Shown here: positions 1 through 11,900 of the stretch, piece by piece
Position numbering within the stretch: position 1 is the first letter of the stretch
Layout: every line of letters begins with the position of its first letter
Assembly (NCBI RefSeq): GCF_029227915.1
Contig: NC_079882.1
Location: forward strand, 18,490,501-18,554,500
Reading direction: 5' to 3'
From: Hydractinia symbiolongicarpus
Lineage: Eukaryota; Cnidaria; Hydrozoa; Anthoathecata; Hydractiniidae
DNA: 64,000 nucleotides
The notes under the pieces: generated by a model
The model's input: the letters and a program-made list of their open reading frames with translations, nothing else
What the model was told of the DNA's origin: nothing
The model's database searches: none
Program-made: the position numbers and the translations under genes

Positions 1-410
1 ACGTAGAAACAACGAGAATGAGAACGAAGTTCCAGTAACCATATCTAGCGACTGAGACTAATTTGCATACTTTTTACTTATATACTTTACTATATTTTAC
101 ATGAAACACTTTTTATTGTCTTTTACATATTTTTTACGTTTGTTTTAAAAAAAGAAAATAATAAAAAAAAATTTCGCGAGTATTAATTTCCGCGATTTTA
201 AAACTACTAAATACTTCGCGAATTTGGCGAAATTCCCACAAATCGCGAAAATTTGTCCGCGCGAAGATATGTCCGATTAACTCTCACAGAAATTTGAAAA
301 TAATAGGAGAAATAAGGCAGTGTTGTGTGGAGCAAAAGGCTAGGGACTTATATTTTAGTTCCCTGGGCACTGGACGCAGTAATTTGATAACTTTGGTGGT
401 TGTCAAAATT
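1..410. other. Non-coding, downstream of MAK/ICK; GCGAA/TTCGC-rich repeat-like sequence
   Basis: No coding region is supported here. Between about 170 and 270 there are repeated short GCGAA/TTCGC words, the kind of sequence seen at the ends of several AT-rich repeats elsewhere in this window (for example around 26.6 kb). It probably contains the 3' UTR of the kinase gene plus repeat remnant. Confidence 0.4.
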
Positions 411-411
411 A

Positions 412-438
412 TTTCACGAAGGATCATCCTTCGTGAAA
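412..438. repeat. Perfect 13-bp-arm palindrome spanning the MAK/ICK stop codon
   Basis: The arms TTTCACGAAGGAT (412-424) and ATCCTTCGTGAAA (426-438) are exact reverse complements around a single central base. The kinase stop codon (414-416) and its last seven codons lie inside. In RNA this could form a tight hairpin at the termination site. Function is unknown. Confidence 0.8.
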
Positions 439-3400
439 GGCCTCGCTAATAACATCCGTACGAACTTACCGGCTAGTCTCTGGCCTCTATTTTGTTGTTT
501 CGCGTCCAATGTTGGTAAATACGTCGTTTTCTTAATCTCACCCAGCAATCTCTTCGAACTAGACTCGTTCATATGACTAGACGTTAATTCGACAAGCTTC
601 TTACCAGAACCAACATCGATCACACGCCCCTCAATGGCTGGTTTAACTGGAGCGTTGGGTCCTCCAGGGTAGTACCTAGACCTCTGTAAGTAGTGTTGCT
701 TGGCAGAGCCAGGAGTGCCACGCCCACGTTGCGTGTTGTTGCCAATATTCGGAAGTGGTTCGAATATTTTCGGATCTCTTTTACCAGAACTACAATTATG
801 ACTAAAAACATGCATACACGAGGTCGAAATAATAATAATAATAATATACAAATTTTTCTTTTGAGATGGCGTACATGTGTATGCTTAATGTGATATAAAT
901 ATGAAATTTAAATTTAGATATGTTTGAACAACTTAAGAAATGTAAAAAAACAATCAAGCTTGAAGGAATGATCAAATACCTCAATATAGCTTCTAAAGTA
1001 TCTGTCTTCTGGATGGGATGCTGAAATTAAAAAAATCATATTGGAATGGAATAGGTGAAGAAACTTTTGTGCTAATTTAATGCAGCAGTTAATAAATAGA
1101 AGGTTGATGTGGAATAATGCCACGTTACATTTATGTCACGTGTTCAAAGCTTAGCAAGATCCGCATAATTTCTTTTCAATAAAATCATTTCATTAAGTGT
1201 TGCTATTACCTTTTTACTGGCTTGGTAGGCTGGTTTGAACGTGCTTAATCCATCAAGTATAGAGTCAAACTCGTCATTACTGTCTTTTTTTTGCGCATGC
1301 GCTTGATTGCCACCCCATCGTCTGCGCGGTGATTGGTTGACTCTGTGAGCGGGCTCCTGCTTCTTTGGCTCGAAAATTGGATCTATTTTGTCATGCGATT
1401 TTATAAACGATTTATTTAACGAGGTATTGAAGTCTTGTGAATTAAATTTTTGCTTATTAACGCTTTCATTTAACGGAATGTTTTTATTTCTTTTTATGCT
1501 ATCGTTCGTTTTTTCAGATAACACTTTGTTTTTATTTTCAAATGAATATTGTTTATGAGCTAACTGAACACTTTGCTGTTGTTGCTGTTTCTTTGCTGCC
1601 AAGGGCGGTTTCGGGCGTTGCACATTCTGCTGACCAACTTGAAAGAACGAATAACGCAACGCCTGTTGAGAAGTTGGACGCCTCTGCGGGTTCCAACGCA
1701 ACATATCATACATTATTTGCACACCTTCACTGCTAGCGTTAGGAATAAGTTGCCTCAAGGGAGTGGCTACCTAAATGTTGAATGGGAATGTGATTTAAAT
1801 TAGGTTTAAAATAAAATAATAACAGAAAATTGCTGAAAAATATACTTACGATTTTTGGAAATTTAAAGTTCATGGCAGCTGCTAATTGATGACCTTCTGG
1901 CCACTCTTCCTGCAAATAAATATCATGTGCATTACAATAAAGCTTATTTTTATTATATAGACATATATACCTGATATCCTCACCTTTGTAGGTGTGCCCA
2001 TTACCGAGCAGATTTTAAATATCATATCGACTTCGCTAGATCCAGGGAATAATGGTCGTAGTGTGTACAGCTCTGCCATTATACATCCAAGTGCGAAGAT
2101 ATCGATAGGGGAGCTGTAATTAGTAGAACGCAATAAGACTTCCGGTGCTCGGTACCTATGTATGGAAAATATTTGGAGTGTCCATTCTTTAATAAGGTAC
2201 AACCCTCCTGACTCTGTTAAGATTAAATTCTCCTGTTTTTAATAATGCATGAAGAATTTTTCGATTGACATACAAAACTAAGAAAAAACTACTGTATAAA
2301 TCTATTACTTCTTTCAGACAAGAGTGTTGATGACTTACCACCTTGTCGAAACGTAATCTGTATATGGCGGTCTGGACCTAGTTTCTCTGACTAACCCAAA
2401 ATCTGCTATTTTTACTATTTCTGGTCCACTACATAGTAGATTTTCCGGTTTCATATCCCGATGAAAAAAACCTGTAAAATAAAATAAATGTATCAAAAAC
2501 AAATCCAATAGCGAAACAATTGGTATGTATTAGTTGCTTACCAGTTTTATGCATAAAGGCTAGCCCTTGCAAGATTTGATACATTATGTTTCTCACTGCT
2601 GACTCAGGAAACAATTTGTCCCTAAACAAAAGCAAATACAAGCATTTCCACATGTTTTTAAAGGTTTTCTGACAAAGCAACTGAACAATGGTCAAATATA
2701 GCTTGTTGTTGGACTAGCATCTTACCTGTTCTTCATCAACTGATAAAGATTCTCCTTCATGTATTCAAACACAAAGTATAATTGGTCATTTTCGCGAATC
2801 ACTTCCTTTAGCTTAATTAGATTAGTGTGATTCAACTTACGTAGACTCTAAAACATAGAAAATATGTTAAAGTTGCTGTAAAGGAAAAAAACTCACTTGA
2901 TGAGTAGACTCAGAAAAACCCTTATAATTTATCAATACTGTATACTCAATACTGTGGTCGCAGATTTCTCGTTTTTGCACCATTATATTCAGCACAAATT
3001 AAATTTAAGAAGGTTCCCGTTTTTTTTCTTCTAATAACGTCGTTATGAAATTATTTGTAATTATATATAATTGTTCAAAAAATGCATATTTTTTTCTTTC
3101 TGTCGTCACAATTCGCTAATCAGTAATTTATACAACAAAAATCCAGGAACCTTTTGGGCATAATTTATTCAGCTTTCCATTACCGAAAATTTCAATTACC
3201 CAATAGGAAGCTTTCGGAAAAAGAGACCACAAACGTAAGGGCATGTATGCGAAAATTTACTAAGGAGACATTTGTTTTAAGATTTTCGTACGTGTTATGA
3301 AAATGTGTAAACTGAGTATGCAGAAAAATGATAGAAGTGCGAACTTTTTCTTTACGCTGAATATGCATGCACGCATTCAGAATTACTAATAGACAGAAGT

Positions 3401-5895
3401 CTATGGAGTTATATATGGGACAATATTCGTGTTTGCTTTTCGTCGCGACGTAAATGCTTTTCATCGAGTCGTATCTTTCTTCGTGGTGTGATTTATTGTC
3501 GCGTCATATCTTTCTTTGTGGGGTAGTTTAACATTTCTTCGAGTCGTATTTGTGTACGTCGCGGCGTTTTTCACTTTGCGGCGTATTTCACTCTGTGGCG
3601 TATTTTATTCACATCAATAAAGTGCAGTAAAATAAACAAAACCTTTAGTTTAGTGCTAAAAATTATATTCTATTTTTAAGTTAGTTTTACATTTGTGATT
3701 ATGAAGAAATATATTATGTGTTGTGTAAGAGTTTTATGTAATAATTTGTGTTTATGTAGTTAGTTTACTTGATTTTTGATATTTTCATCCGAATCCAGAT
3801 AATAGATTATACAGTGTAGCATGCTTAAAATGTATAGCTAGCTAGCTAAACCTATAGGTAAGAATGTATCGTTTATTAAAAGAAAATGACAAAAATAATG
3901 GCTAGCTTTACCCAGTAGAAAGACCAAAGCCACTAGAAAGAAAGTGAAATATATTGTGTAAAAGCTTCACGAAATTAGTAATTCCATGTAAAAAAGCATA
4001 ACTATTTTGCCTCAAAGTGAAATACCCCACGAAGTGACATACGACACGACGAAACATGAGATCACACCAACATGAGTAATAGGCCACGCTGAAAACCATT
4101 ACGCTGAGAATAAGACCACACGACGAAGAAAGATACGACACAACTAAGACTATTACGAGTCAAAGAAAACCACGCCGCGAAGAAAGATACGACACAACGA
4201 AAAGCATTACGACGCAACGAAAACTATACACAAATATTGTCACACGTATAACTCCATAGAAGTCAGGGTTACAAGAGACAGCTCATGTGCATACTCCTTA
4301 ACTTTGATTTTGTTTAATGATTTTTTATATGATAACATTTATATATTTATATATATATATCAATGGTAAAAGTAAACTATCTAAAAATATTATTATGCAT
4401 TAGGAGGCCTATTAATTTTCTGCTGACGAACTCATAACTTGGGATCTGCAACTTGGTTTGCAATCAAATTTTGTGGGTAAGCTTGTATAAGGGCTATATC
4501 TTTATTCACAAAATTTAATTGCAAATCGACATGCAGAAGATAAAAACTAATTTTGAAAAAAATACTAAAATAAAAAGAATATGAACTACAGGGACTTAGT
4601 GGATAGTTTAAAATTCCTGTCATTTTAATAAAAGATAAAATTTTTCTGACATTTTGCCATATTTTCAAAATTCCTGACAATTCCTGAGAGTGAACGCCCT
4701 GCAATATACTACAAATTGGGTTAGGGTGACGTCAGCAAAGTTTCCCCGAAGTACAATTTTTTTAAAAAGAAATTCGTATACCCGTTGCCTTCATATATAT
4801 AGATCTTGAAACACTGATCATGAAAATGTATAAGATTATGTACTTTTGACGAACAGTTACAGAGAAATGAAACCCAAGGTATAAAATGTGTAAAACTTAG
4901 GATCTGCATGTCGGTATGCCATCAAATTTTGCGAGTAAACAAATAGGGCCTATACAAGTTTACCCAAAAAAAATTATTGCAAACTAAGTTATTGGGTTGT
5001 CAGCAAAACATTTAGAGGACTGGGACATGCAAACAAGTGTCATTCCCCCCAAAAAATTTATGCTAATCAATTCACATTTATAATATCTATGTGTTGATAA
5101 AGTTTGAATGCACATCCCTTAGCAGGTATAGAATTACTGATGACAGAAAATGTCAAAAGTTGCTTTTACTTAAATATTACATCATAATTTATGCAGCATA
5201 ATTAAATCTGAAACGTTTTGAACGTGAATATTTTAAGAACAAAAAGAGCTCTTTAAATACTTGTTAACAAACTTTATAAGCTCTGTAATAAAAGTCCAAC
5301 ACCATTTTATACAATGGGTTCCCTTTAATATACTTTCCTTTGATGTTACTATTGCTTTAATGTCAAAGTTTGGTGAATTACAGAAAAATTTTATAGGGAT
5401 GTTTTACAGAATTTATTAAAGAAAATTGGAAAAAATATAATTGACTTTTTAAAAGTCACAGACAGACACACAGAAGCTTTATAGTATTACAAGAGATTCA
5501 TCATATAATCATATTCTTAATAGGACTAGGGAGCTCAGGAGTTCTTCAAAACAAACTGCATAGAAGATTGTTAAATTAAGCATGCACACCTTCACTTCTC
5601 TTAAATTCATGCATTCCTCCCAAGAATAATATTTTCTTTTCATTCTAAAATAAAGAAAAAAATATATTTTTTTCTAGTTCAGCTGTATAAGTATCTTTAA
5701 TAGCACAATTTAACAAAAAATTGACACTTAACACACTTCACTAACATTCTTATGTTCCTATTAACATGAAAAATAGAGGTACAAGAAGACATACTTTTTT
5801 ATAGCCACAGTTTCACCAGTGTCATAAGCCTTGCCCAACATGACAGAACCATAAGTTCCATCACCAAGAACTTTCATAGTCTTGTAACGATGCAT
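414..5895 (-). CDS. MAK/CILK1-like: MAK/ICK (RCK-family) ciliary serine/threonine protein kinase, 10 exons
   Basis: Kinases of this family control cilium length and intraflagellar transport turnaround (family knowledge). Exons read on the minus strand: 5895-5795, 5644-5590, 2847-2726, 2621-2542, 2471-2339, 2155-1984, 1909-1850, 1770-1210, 1020-980, 801-414. All junctions have GT/AG and keep frame, giving about 570 aa (human MAK/ICK are about 620-630). Visible residues: glycine loop GDGTYG (11-16), VAIKK with K33, HRD 123-125, DFG 143-145, and activation-loop TDY 157-159, followed by [11 protein letters not shown]. The tail is low-complexity, then has the family-typical [11 protein letters not shown] stretch. 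DFG is followed by LVRE where vertebrate members have LARE. An in-frame ATG lies five codons upstream (5910), but MHRYKTM matches the family start. The intron between exons 2 and 3 is 2.7 kb and repeat-filled. Exon 9 (41 nt) is the least certain. Confidence 0.93.
2848..5589. other. Intron 2 of the kinase gene: repeat-filled, no coding seen
   Basis: This 2.7 kb intron carries the fold-back element at 3.40-4.26 kb. It also has a pair of diverged direct repeats (about 4.43-4.52 and 4.88-4.97 kb, both with a GGATCTGCA word). A stretch near 4.77-4.87 kb recurs at about 33.52-33.60 kb, including TATACCCGT and TAGATCTTGAAAC words. No exon is visible. Confidence 0.6.
3400..4261. mobile_element. Fold-back/MITE-like element with long, subrepeat-rich inverted arms
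   Basis: The ends match as an inverted repeat: TCTATGGAGTTATA on the left and TATAACTCCATAGA on the right. The similarity runs inward for more than 100 bp with divergence (left 3400-3500; right about 4160-4261). Both arms are built from a roughly 27-32 bp subrepeat containing TCGTATCTTTCTTCG, present in forward orientation around 3460-3600 and in reverse orientation around 4020-4230. There is no coding capacity and no clear target duplication. Long subrepeat-rich arms fit a fold-back-type element better than a simple MITE, but the superfamily is unknown. Confidence 0.7.
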
Positions 5896-6037
5896 GCCTG
5901 CAACCGTCATTTAAAATTGATATGTTCACGTTTTAATCCCAATTTAATCCCAAATATCAACAGCTTTTAACAGCATTCTAATTATTGTTGTTTTAAATAC
6001 TATATACTATACTGTTGTTATAAATACTATATAACTA

Positions 6038-6729
6038 CAGTACCGCTTGAATGCAGTTTTACGTGTGCACAATAGTTATGACCTTTACACAAGCTTTTAT
6101 TTGCGTCACAACTTTCGTTTCTATTATATATCCATTATTAAATACATGATTTATTTTTGCATGTCAAAAACTATAGAGTTTATGTCCCACAGGTAAAATT
6201 TAACAATTGCATGAATTTTCGTGTGGCTTATTGTTTTTTATAATTACTGCAACTGCTAAGGCAATAACACAAGAAAATATTTAAAAATTTAATTACCCTT
6301 CGTGTCTCTATTGTTTCAAGACACAAACATCTTTTATTCACACATGAATTTATTTGGTAAAGTATCTCCGATTTTGTTAACGCGTATGCCAATGTTATTG
6401 TTCTGCACACAAAAGAAATGTTTTATCTTTTGTCTATACACGCAACAAGTTATAAAGAATCTTTTTCTTTGCACACGCACGCCTCCGCACACTCCTAAAA
6501 CCGAATTGAGCTCTTGCAAATTTAATTGCTTCACTTGATTTACAACAAAAATAAATAATCTTACTAGGTACATAGTAATGTTATGTTTTGCAAAAATAAT
6601 TATACTTCAAGTGAAAAACAAGATTGTCGTAACACCCTCCTTCATTATGATTTTTCTTACGTAAACATGCCCTCATTACGCGACATCGTGAAACGCATGT
6701 ACATGTAACATTACATTCAGGCGTTACTG
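6038..6729. mobile_element. 692-bp MITE with TA target site (Tc1/mariner-like ends)
   Basis: The terminal inverted repeat is CAGTACCGCTTGAATG on the left and CATTCAGGCGTTACTG on the right (14 of 16 match), directly flanked by TA on both sides (6036-6037 and 6730-6731). It is non-coding. Its interior (6061-6476) is present in inverted orientation at about 9373-9772. TA duplication suggests mobilisation by a Tc1/mariner-type transposase; that is inference. Confidence 0.75.
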
Positions 6730-6804
6730 TACTGAATAACCATTATTACAGTTACAACCTGTTATCAACTTATATTTAATTTTAGGCAAACTCAATGTTT
6801 CAAA

Positions 6805-7420
6805 CTCAATTTTTGCAAGCATTGGTTGTGCAGTAGTTTTGGTGGAAGGTTAAGAGCTGACATTCAGTTTGTATGCAAGCGTTGCAAAGGTGAGATTATA
6901 GAGAATGAAGTATTTCGAGCTTTAATGATGTACAACAGTGGCTCGTTAGAGATAGTTGAGAACTTCTGTTACTTAGGTGATATGTTGGGCAGTGAAGAGG
7001 GTGTTGGAAGTAGTGTTACTTGCAGGATAGGTTATGCTTGGAAAAAGTTCAGAGAGTTACTTCCTTTGTTGACTAGCAGAGTCTTGTCTATTGAGGTAAA
7101 AGGTAGGTTGTATGACGCCTGTGTAAGAAGTGTTATGTTGTACGGTAGTGAGACAGGGGCAGTGAAGCAGTATCCGTAGAATTAAAGTTGTTATCCAGAT
7201 AATAAGATTGAATTAGCTGGGGCACTTAGAAAGAATGGAGGGGGATAATTGGGTAAGAAAGTGTAGAGATTTGATAGTTCCTGGGGCAATGCCCAGAGGC
7301 AGACCGAGAAAGACATGGCAGGAGGTTATAAGGACAGACTTGATATCGGGGAAGTTGAGTTTAGATTTAACACAGTCTAGATCAGATTGGAAGAGGGTGC
7401 TGGAGTCACTGCAAAGGTGA
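6805..7420 (+). pseudogene. Dead 3' fragment of a non-LTR (LINE) retrotransposon reverse transcriptase
   Basis: Two open pieces (about 6826-7179 and 7217-7420) encode the C-terminal part of a LINE polyprotein. Recognisable family phrases are FCYLGDML, RLYDACVRSVMLYGSET and, after a gap, HLERMEGDNWVRKCRDL followed by PRGRPRKTWQEV. In intact members the YGSET motif is separated from the MEGDNWV motif by roughly 80 residues. Here that part is missing and replaced by about 40 bases with stop codons, so this is an internally deleted, 5'-truncated copy. It lies between the divergent MAK/ICK and PPT1 genes. Confidence 0.8.
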
Positions 7421-8952
7421 TTCTTTTAAAAAATCATGAATTAAAAATGTTCTTTTTGAAACGTTAATGGTGAAGCTACTGTTTGAAAAATCATGAAACA
7501 ACTAGCACCGACTTTCAATCTGAAAATTCAAAGTTCAACTTACTATTACAGCCATGCTATTAACCCCTCTCTAGTATAGAATGTCAATTTGAAAATCTAA
7601 AGTTATCATCACACCCAACATGGAAGAAAAGGAAAACTTCCTAGTGGTCCACTCAGTAAGGTGGCAGAGTTCAGCCTACCAATACAAGGAGAAAAACTAT
7701 TCAATGTGCCCAATTAAATACATCCGCAAAATTGTACATTGAATTTCTTCAAACACAGTCCCGATAAATACCTATTTCATTCAGATACCAGATGCATCGC
7801 AACTGGTTAAATACGCAGCATTAGGACGAGCTGATTCAAATTCAATATATATTACATAATATACACACTCTCTCTAGTTTGATTTGGACTTGATCCTATT
7901 GAGGACTGGCACACAATCGCTAATACTGAAGATTCAAAAGCTTACAAGGTACAAGTTCAGTTAAGCTTTGTCATTACACTGCAGAAAAATATAGCTAGCT
8001 ACGCTTCTTTAAGTTAGAATGGTAGTGTAGATAGCTACGAAACATGATATCAAAATATCTTTTTTATTTCCTATAAAACTACAAGCGATTAAATTATTGC
8101 AAAAGAAGGAAACACTCATTCTTGTGGAAGTTAAACCAAAATCGTTAAGTTTGAGTTTGAGGGCAATATTGAAAAAGCCTGAGTGATGAAGAGCCTAAAA
8201 CACACCAGAGAAACAACACAAAATTTTCAATTCCTAATTTTACAGTAAAAGCTCTTTAATTTTGATCATTATTTCTTTTATGTTACATCATAGTCTAAGA
8301 CTATGATGGTTACATCACCTGTATTTAGAAGCTTCTCACGAGGAGGGTGCCAACTTGCTAAAAAATGATTCAAAATTTAGCTTATCCATTAAATAGCTTA
8401 TAAACAGAAACTGAGGTGAATTACTCCCCTGATAAGCTCAATATTTATATCGTAACCAAATATTGTTTCCATCAACAACAACGGCCATAAAACATGGTAA
8501 ATTATTCATACTGAAAGTTGTATATGAAGTTAATTCTCCCATGTTATAAATGAAAATTTGCCTCGCTTTTTACCTGCATGTGCTTTATTTTATCAATAGT
8601 AACTTTTGAATAAGTAAAGCGGAACCTAGCAACACTCCGAATCGCGCTTGTTTCCATTCGGGAATTTATAATCCGACTCAAGTCATTTAGGCTGGATAAA
8701 AATGCAGTACGCGACAATAGAACACCAGTATACATAATTGCAAGTATAATTTTACATTAGATAGTAATAAAGACTAGTCTATTTTAGTGCAATATCAACC
8801 TATTAATTTATATTTATTCTTATGCTTTTCTACTTAACGACCTAGTGCTTAATAAAGAATTTTGACTACTGTTAGATATGTCCAGTCTAGTGTTTTGTTA
8901 AGGTGAGAAAACGAAAGTCACAAACTCTTATTGTATTGTATTGTAAATTAAC
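7421..8952. other. Intergenic, upstream of PPT1; no gene seen
   Basis: AT-rich sequence with no coding region I can support. The PPT1 promoter must lie at its right-hand end; I see no convincing TATA box or other defined element. Confidence 0.4.
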
Positions 8953-11900
8953 ATGGAGTCGCCGTTGAGATTTTTTCTGCTTCTTTTTTTTGCTGCACTT
9001 TCCTCAACTTTTGGACTACCAGCTACTAATACCTCTTTGCCAGTGGTGATATGGCACGGAATGGGTAAGCATGCTTAGCTAGCTAACTATAGTTATTATC
9101 ACACAGTTTTGCCAGTTCTTCCACCTAATTTTTTATCTCTGGAAGGCTGCTGAATGCAAATAAACAGAGCAATTTCCTAGATTAATTTTTGAAAAATATT
9201 ATTTCTCAAAATATTGTTGATAACAATACACACAAAAATTTTGGGTCAATAATTATTCAATTCTTAAATTTATTTAATATTTTTGTATAGCTACATCATA
9301 CATAATGCCAATATGAAAATAAATCACATAGCTAAATAAATTAAATTTGTAATGTGCATGTACAAACAAACACGCAAAAATGAGAAAACTAAAGATTCTT
9401 TATAACTCGTTGCATGTATAGACATTATAACATTTCTTTCGTGTGCAGAACAATAACATTCGCATAAGCGTTTACAAGCGATACTTAATAAATTCGTGTG
9501 TGAATAAAAGATGTTCGTGTGCTGAAACAATAGAGACGCGAAGGGTAATTGATTTTTTAATTTCTTGTGTTAATTCTTTAGCAGCTGCAATAATTATAAA
9601 AAACAATAAGCCACACGGAAATTTTATGCGATCGTTAAATTTCACACGTGGGAAATGAACTCGATAGTTTTTGACATGCAAAAAATTAACAATGGATAAA
9701 TGTAATAAAAACGAAAGTTCTGACGCTACCGAAAGCTTGTGTAAAGGTGATAACTATTGTACACATGTGACATTCAGGCAGTAATGTAGCAGGAACCACT
9801 ATGGTTGGAATACATGGTGGTGACAGTGAAATGTTTTAAAAACCCACATTTTAAAATGCAAAAAAAGAGTAAAATTCTGCCTTGTTTAGTAATAATAACA
9901 ATAATAATAATAATTTTAAACTAGCCTAAATTGTTTAGCGAAAGTTCATGGCAGGAATTTGCCTAAAATTTTGGTAATTTCATTTTTGTGAGTTTTTTTA
10001 TCTCTGGTTTGAAAGTACTATAAAATTTCACCATTACTTTTTGTAATTTATACCTTAAGGAGAATTATTACCCTGTTAGGACATATTCCAATCATTTTAG
10101 GTCAATTATTCACAAAGATATAGTCAAAATGCCTGTGGAAAAAAGAAGGATGGAAAATCACACCCCTTAAAAAGTCAAGAGAAAAAAATAACACCTTTTG
10201 AAGTTAATTTTAAGCCATAATTTTTGTTTTTTGGATTTTGGATAAATTTTAACATATTGATCCTTATTGCACTAAAAAAAATTTAAAATCACAAAAATGA
10301 TAAAAATATCACACTTCTTTTCTCAGAATTTGTTACCTTTAACCTCTTTGCTGTGTAACATGCCAAAACATATGCAGGCTTTGCCATGAGCAAATAACCT
10401 CCCCAGCAATTAATTGCTCACGTCAGAGTGTCTACGCGAGCAATTTTGCTTGCCATATTTTTCGCTAAAAAAACTTTACATTTAGTCTCTTAGGGCATCT
10501 TTTTCAGAAAAAGTGTGTGCCGAACTTTCGTTGGTTAAAACGTCCGATAGATTTTTGTCTTGGTTGGACACTTTTAGATCTCAGAATTATTGAATAATCC
10601 CGGTCCTTTAAATCCACAAGCAAGCCTATTCATAGCCAACCTGACCATCCTAGTTTTGCCCGTCCCCTTTGTCGTTGGTAACCAAGTCTTACATGCGGTT
10701 CTTAACTAATGCGGAGGTGAACGCCGACAGAGCACGAATGACGCAAGTCAGCAAAACTGCACTTACAAGCGGAACAGACAATTTATCATGCATTTAATTG
10801 TAGATAATTTCTTCATTTGACGAAACAATTGGAAAGCATAGCAGGTCCAAATTTAATGGATTATTTTCTTTATGCCGCAACTGTTACAATTTTAAAAATG
10901 AAACCCACGTGTGGTATAATTTTTTTTTTCTGTATAAATTTTATGTACCTGACATGTACCTTTTAAAAAGAGATTTTATTTATTAGTTTTATTTAAGCCA
11001 CGCGGATAAAGATTTTTTTAAATTTGAAAACAAAGCATATTTTTTCCTATTTGCTCGTGATGACCTGAAAAATAAACATTAAATACTATTTTGGACATGT
11101 AGAAAAGGAAGTTAAGATTGAGAGAGTTGCTATACCAGTAGACGCTCGATCATCGTGTTTGGGGTTCACAATTAAAAACATCCCCCATTTTTCTACTGCA
11201 AAATGAGTGCACAACAAAGATTAACCTTAATACTCGTATCGCACACGTTTTCTAAAATGGCGAATGAACTGTTGCCTGATGGGTGGAAAATAATCACACC
11301 AAATATCTTTTCATTTTCACTTAAAAGACCAATCAATTCTTGAGAAAAACAGTTACACTTATCTCAAATGTTAATATTTACGCAAGCAATAGAATGCTTG
11401 GGTAACGAGCACTTCACGAGCACTACACTAAGTTGAATAACAATTCCATAATAAACAAATAAGATTCAGAAATTTCATTCAATCAAAAAATTCAATCAAA
11501 AATTGATGAAAAGCTCACAATTTTGACTGATTAAAAAATATTTCTTAAGAAAGCTACTTTATAATTAAAGAACAAAATATGGATGATTACTGATTAAAAT
11601 GGAACCCATTTTTGGTCAAGATGGGTTTATAAACATTATTGGTCAAGGTAACCGAATTTTAGTGAAAAACAGCACTCAGGGAAAAAAAAGGGATAAATTG
11701 TTAAAAACTTGAGAAATTAGATAGATAGATGTGCATTTTTTACATGACTAGCCTTACAAATTTCGAGGGATATACCCTGTATATTATTTCCAGGAGGGGG
11801 CATGGCTTAGATGAAGTGTCCAATAGTATTTAATGCTCATTTTGAGCTATGCAGACCCAATTGGGGCCCGCACTCTACCAGACAACTCCTGGCAACATCC

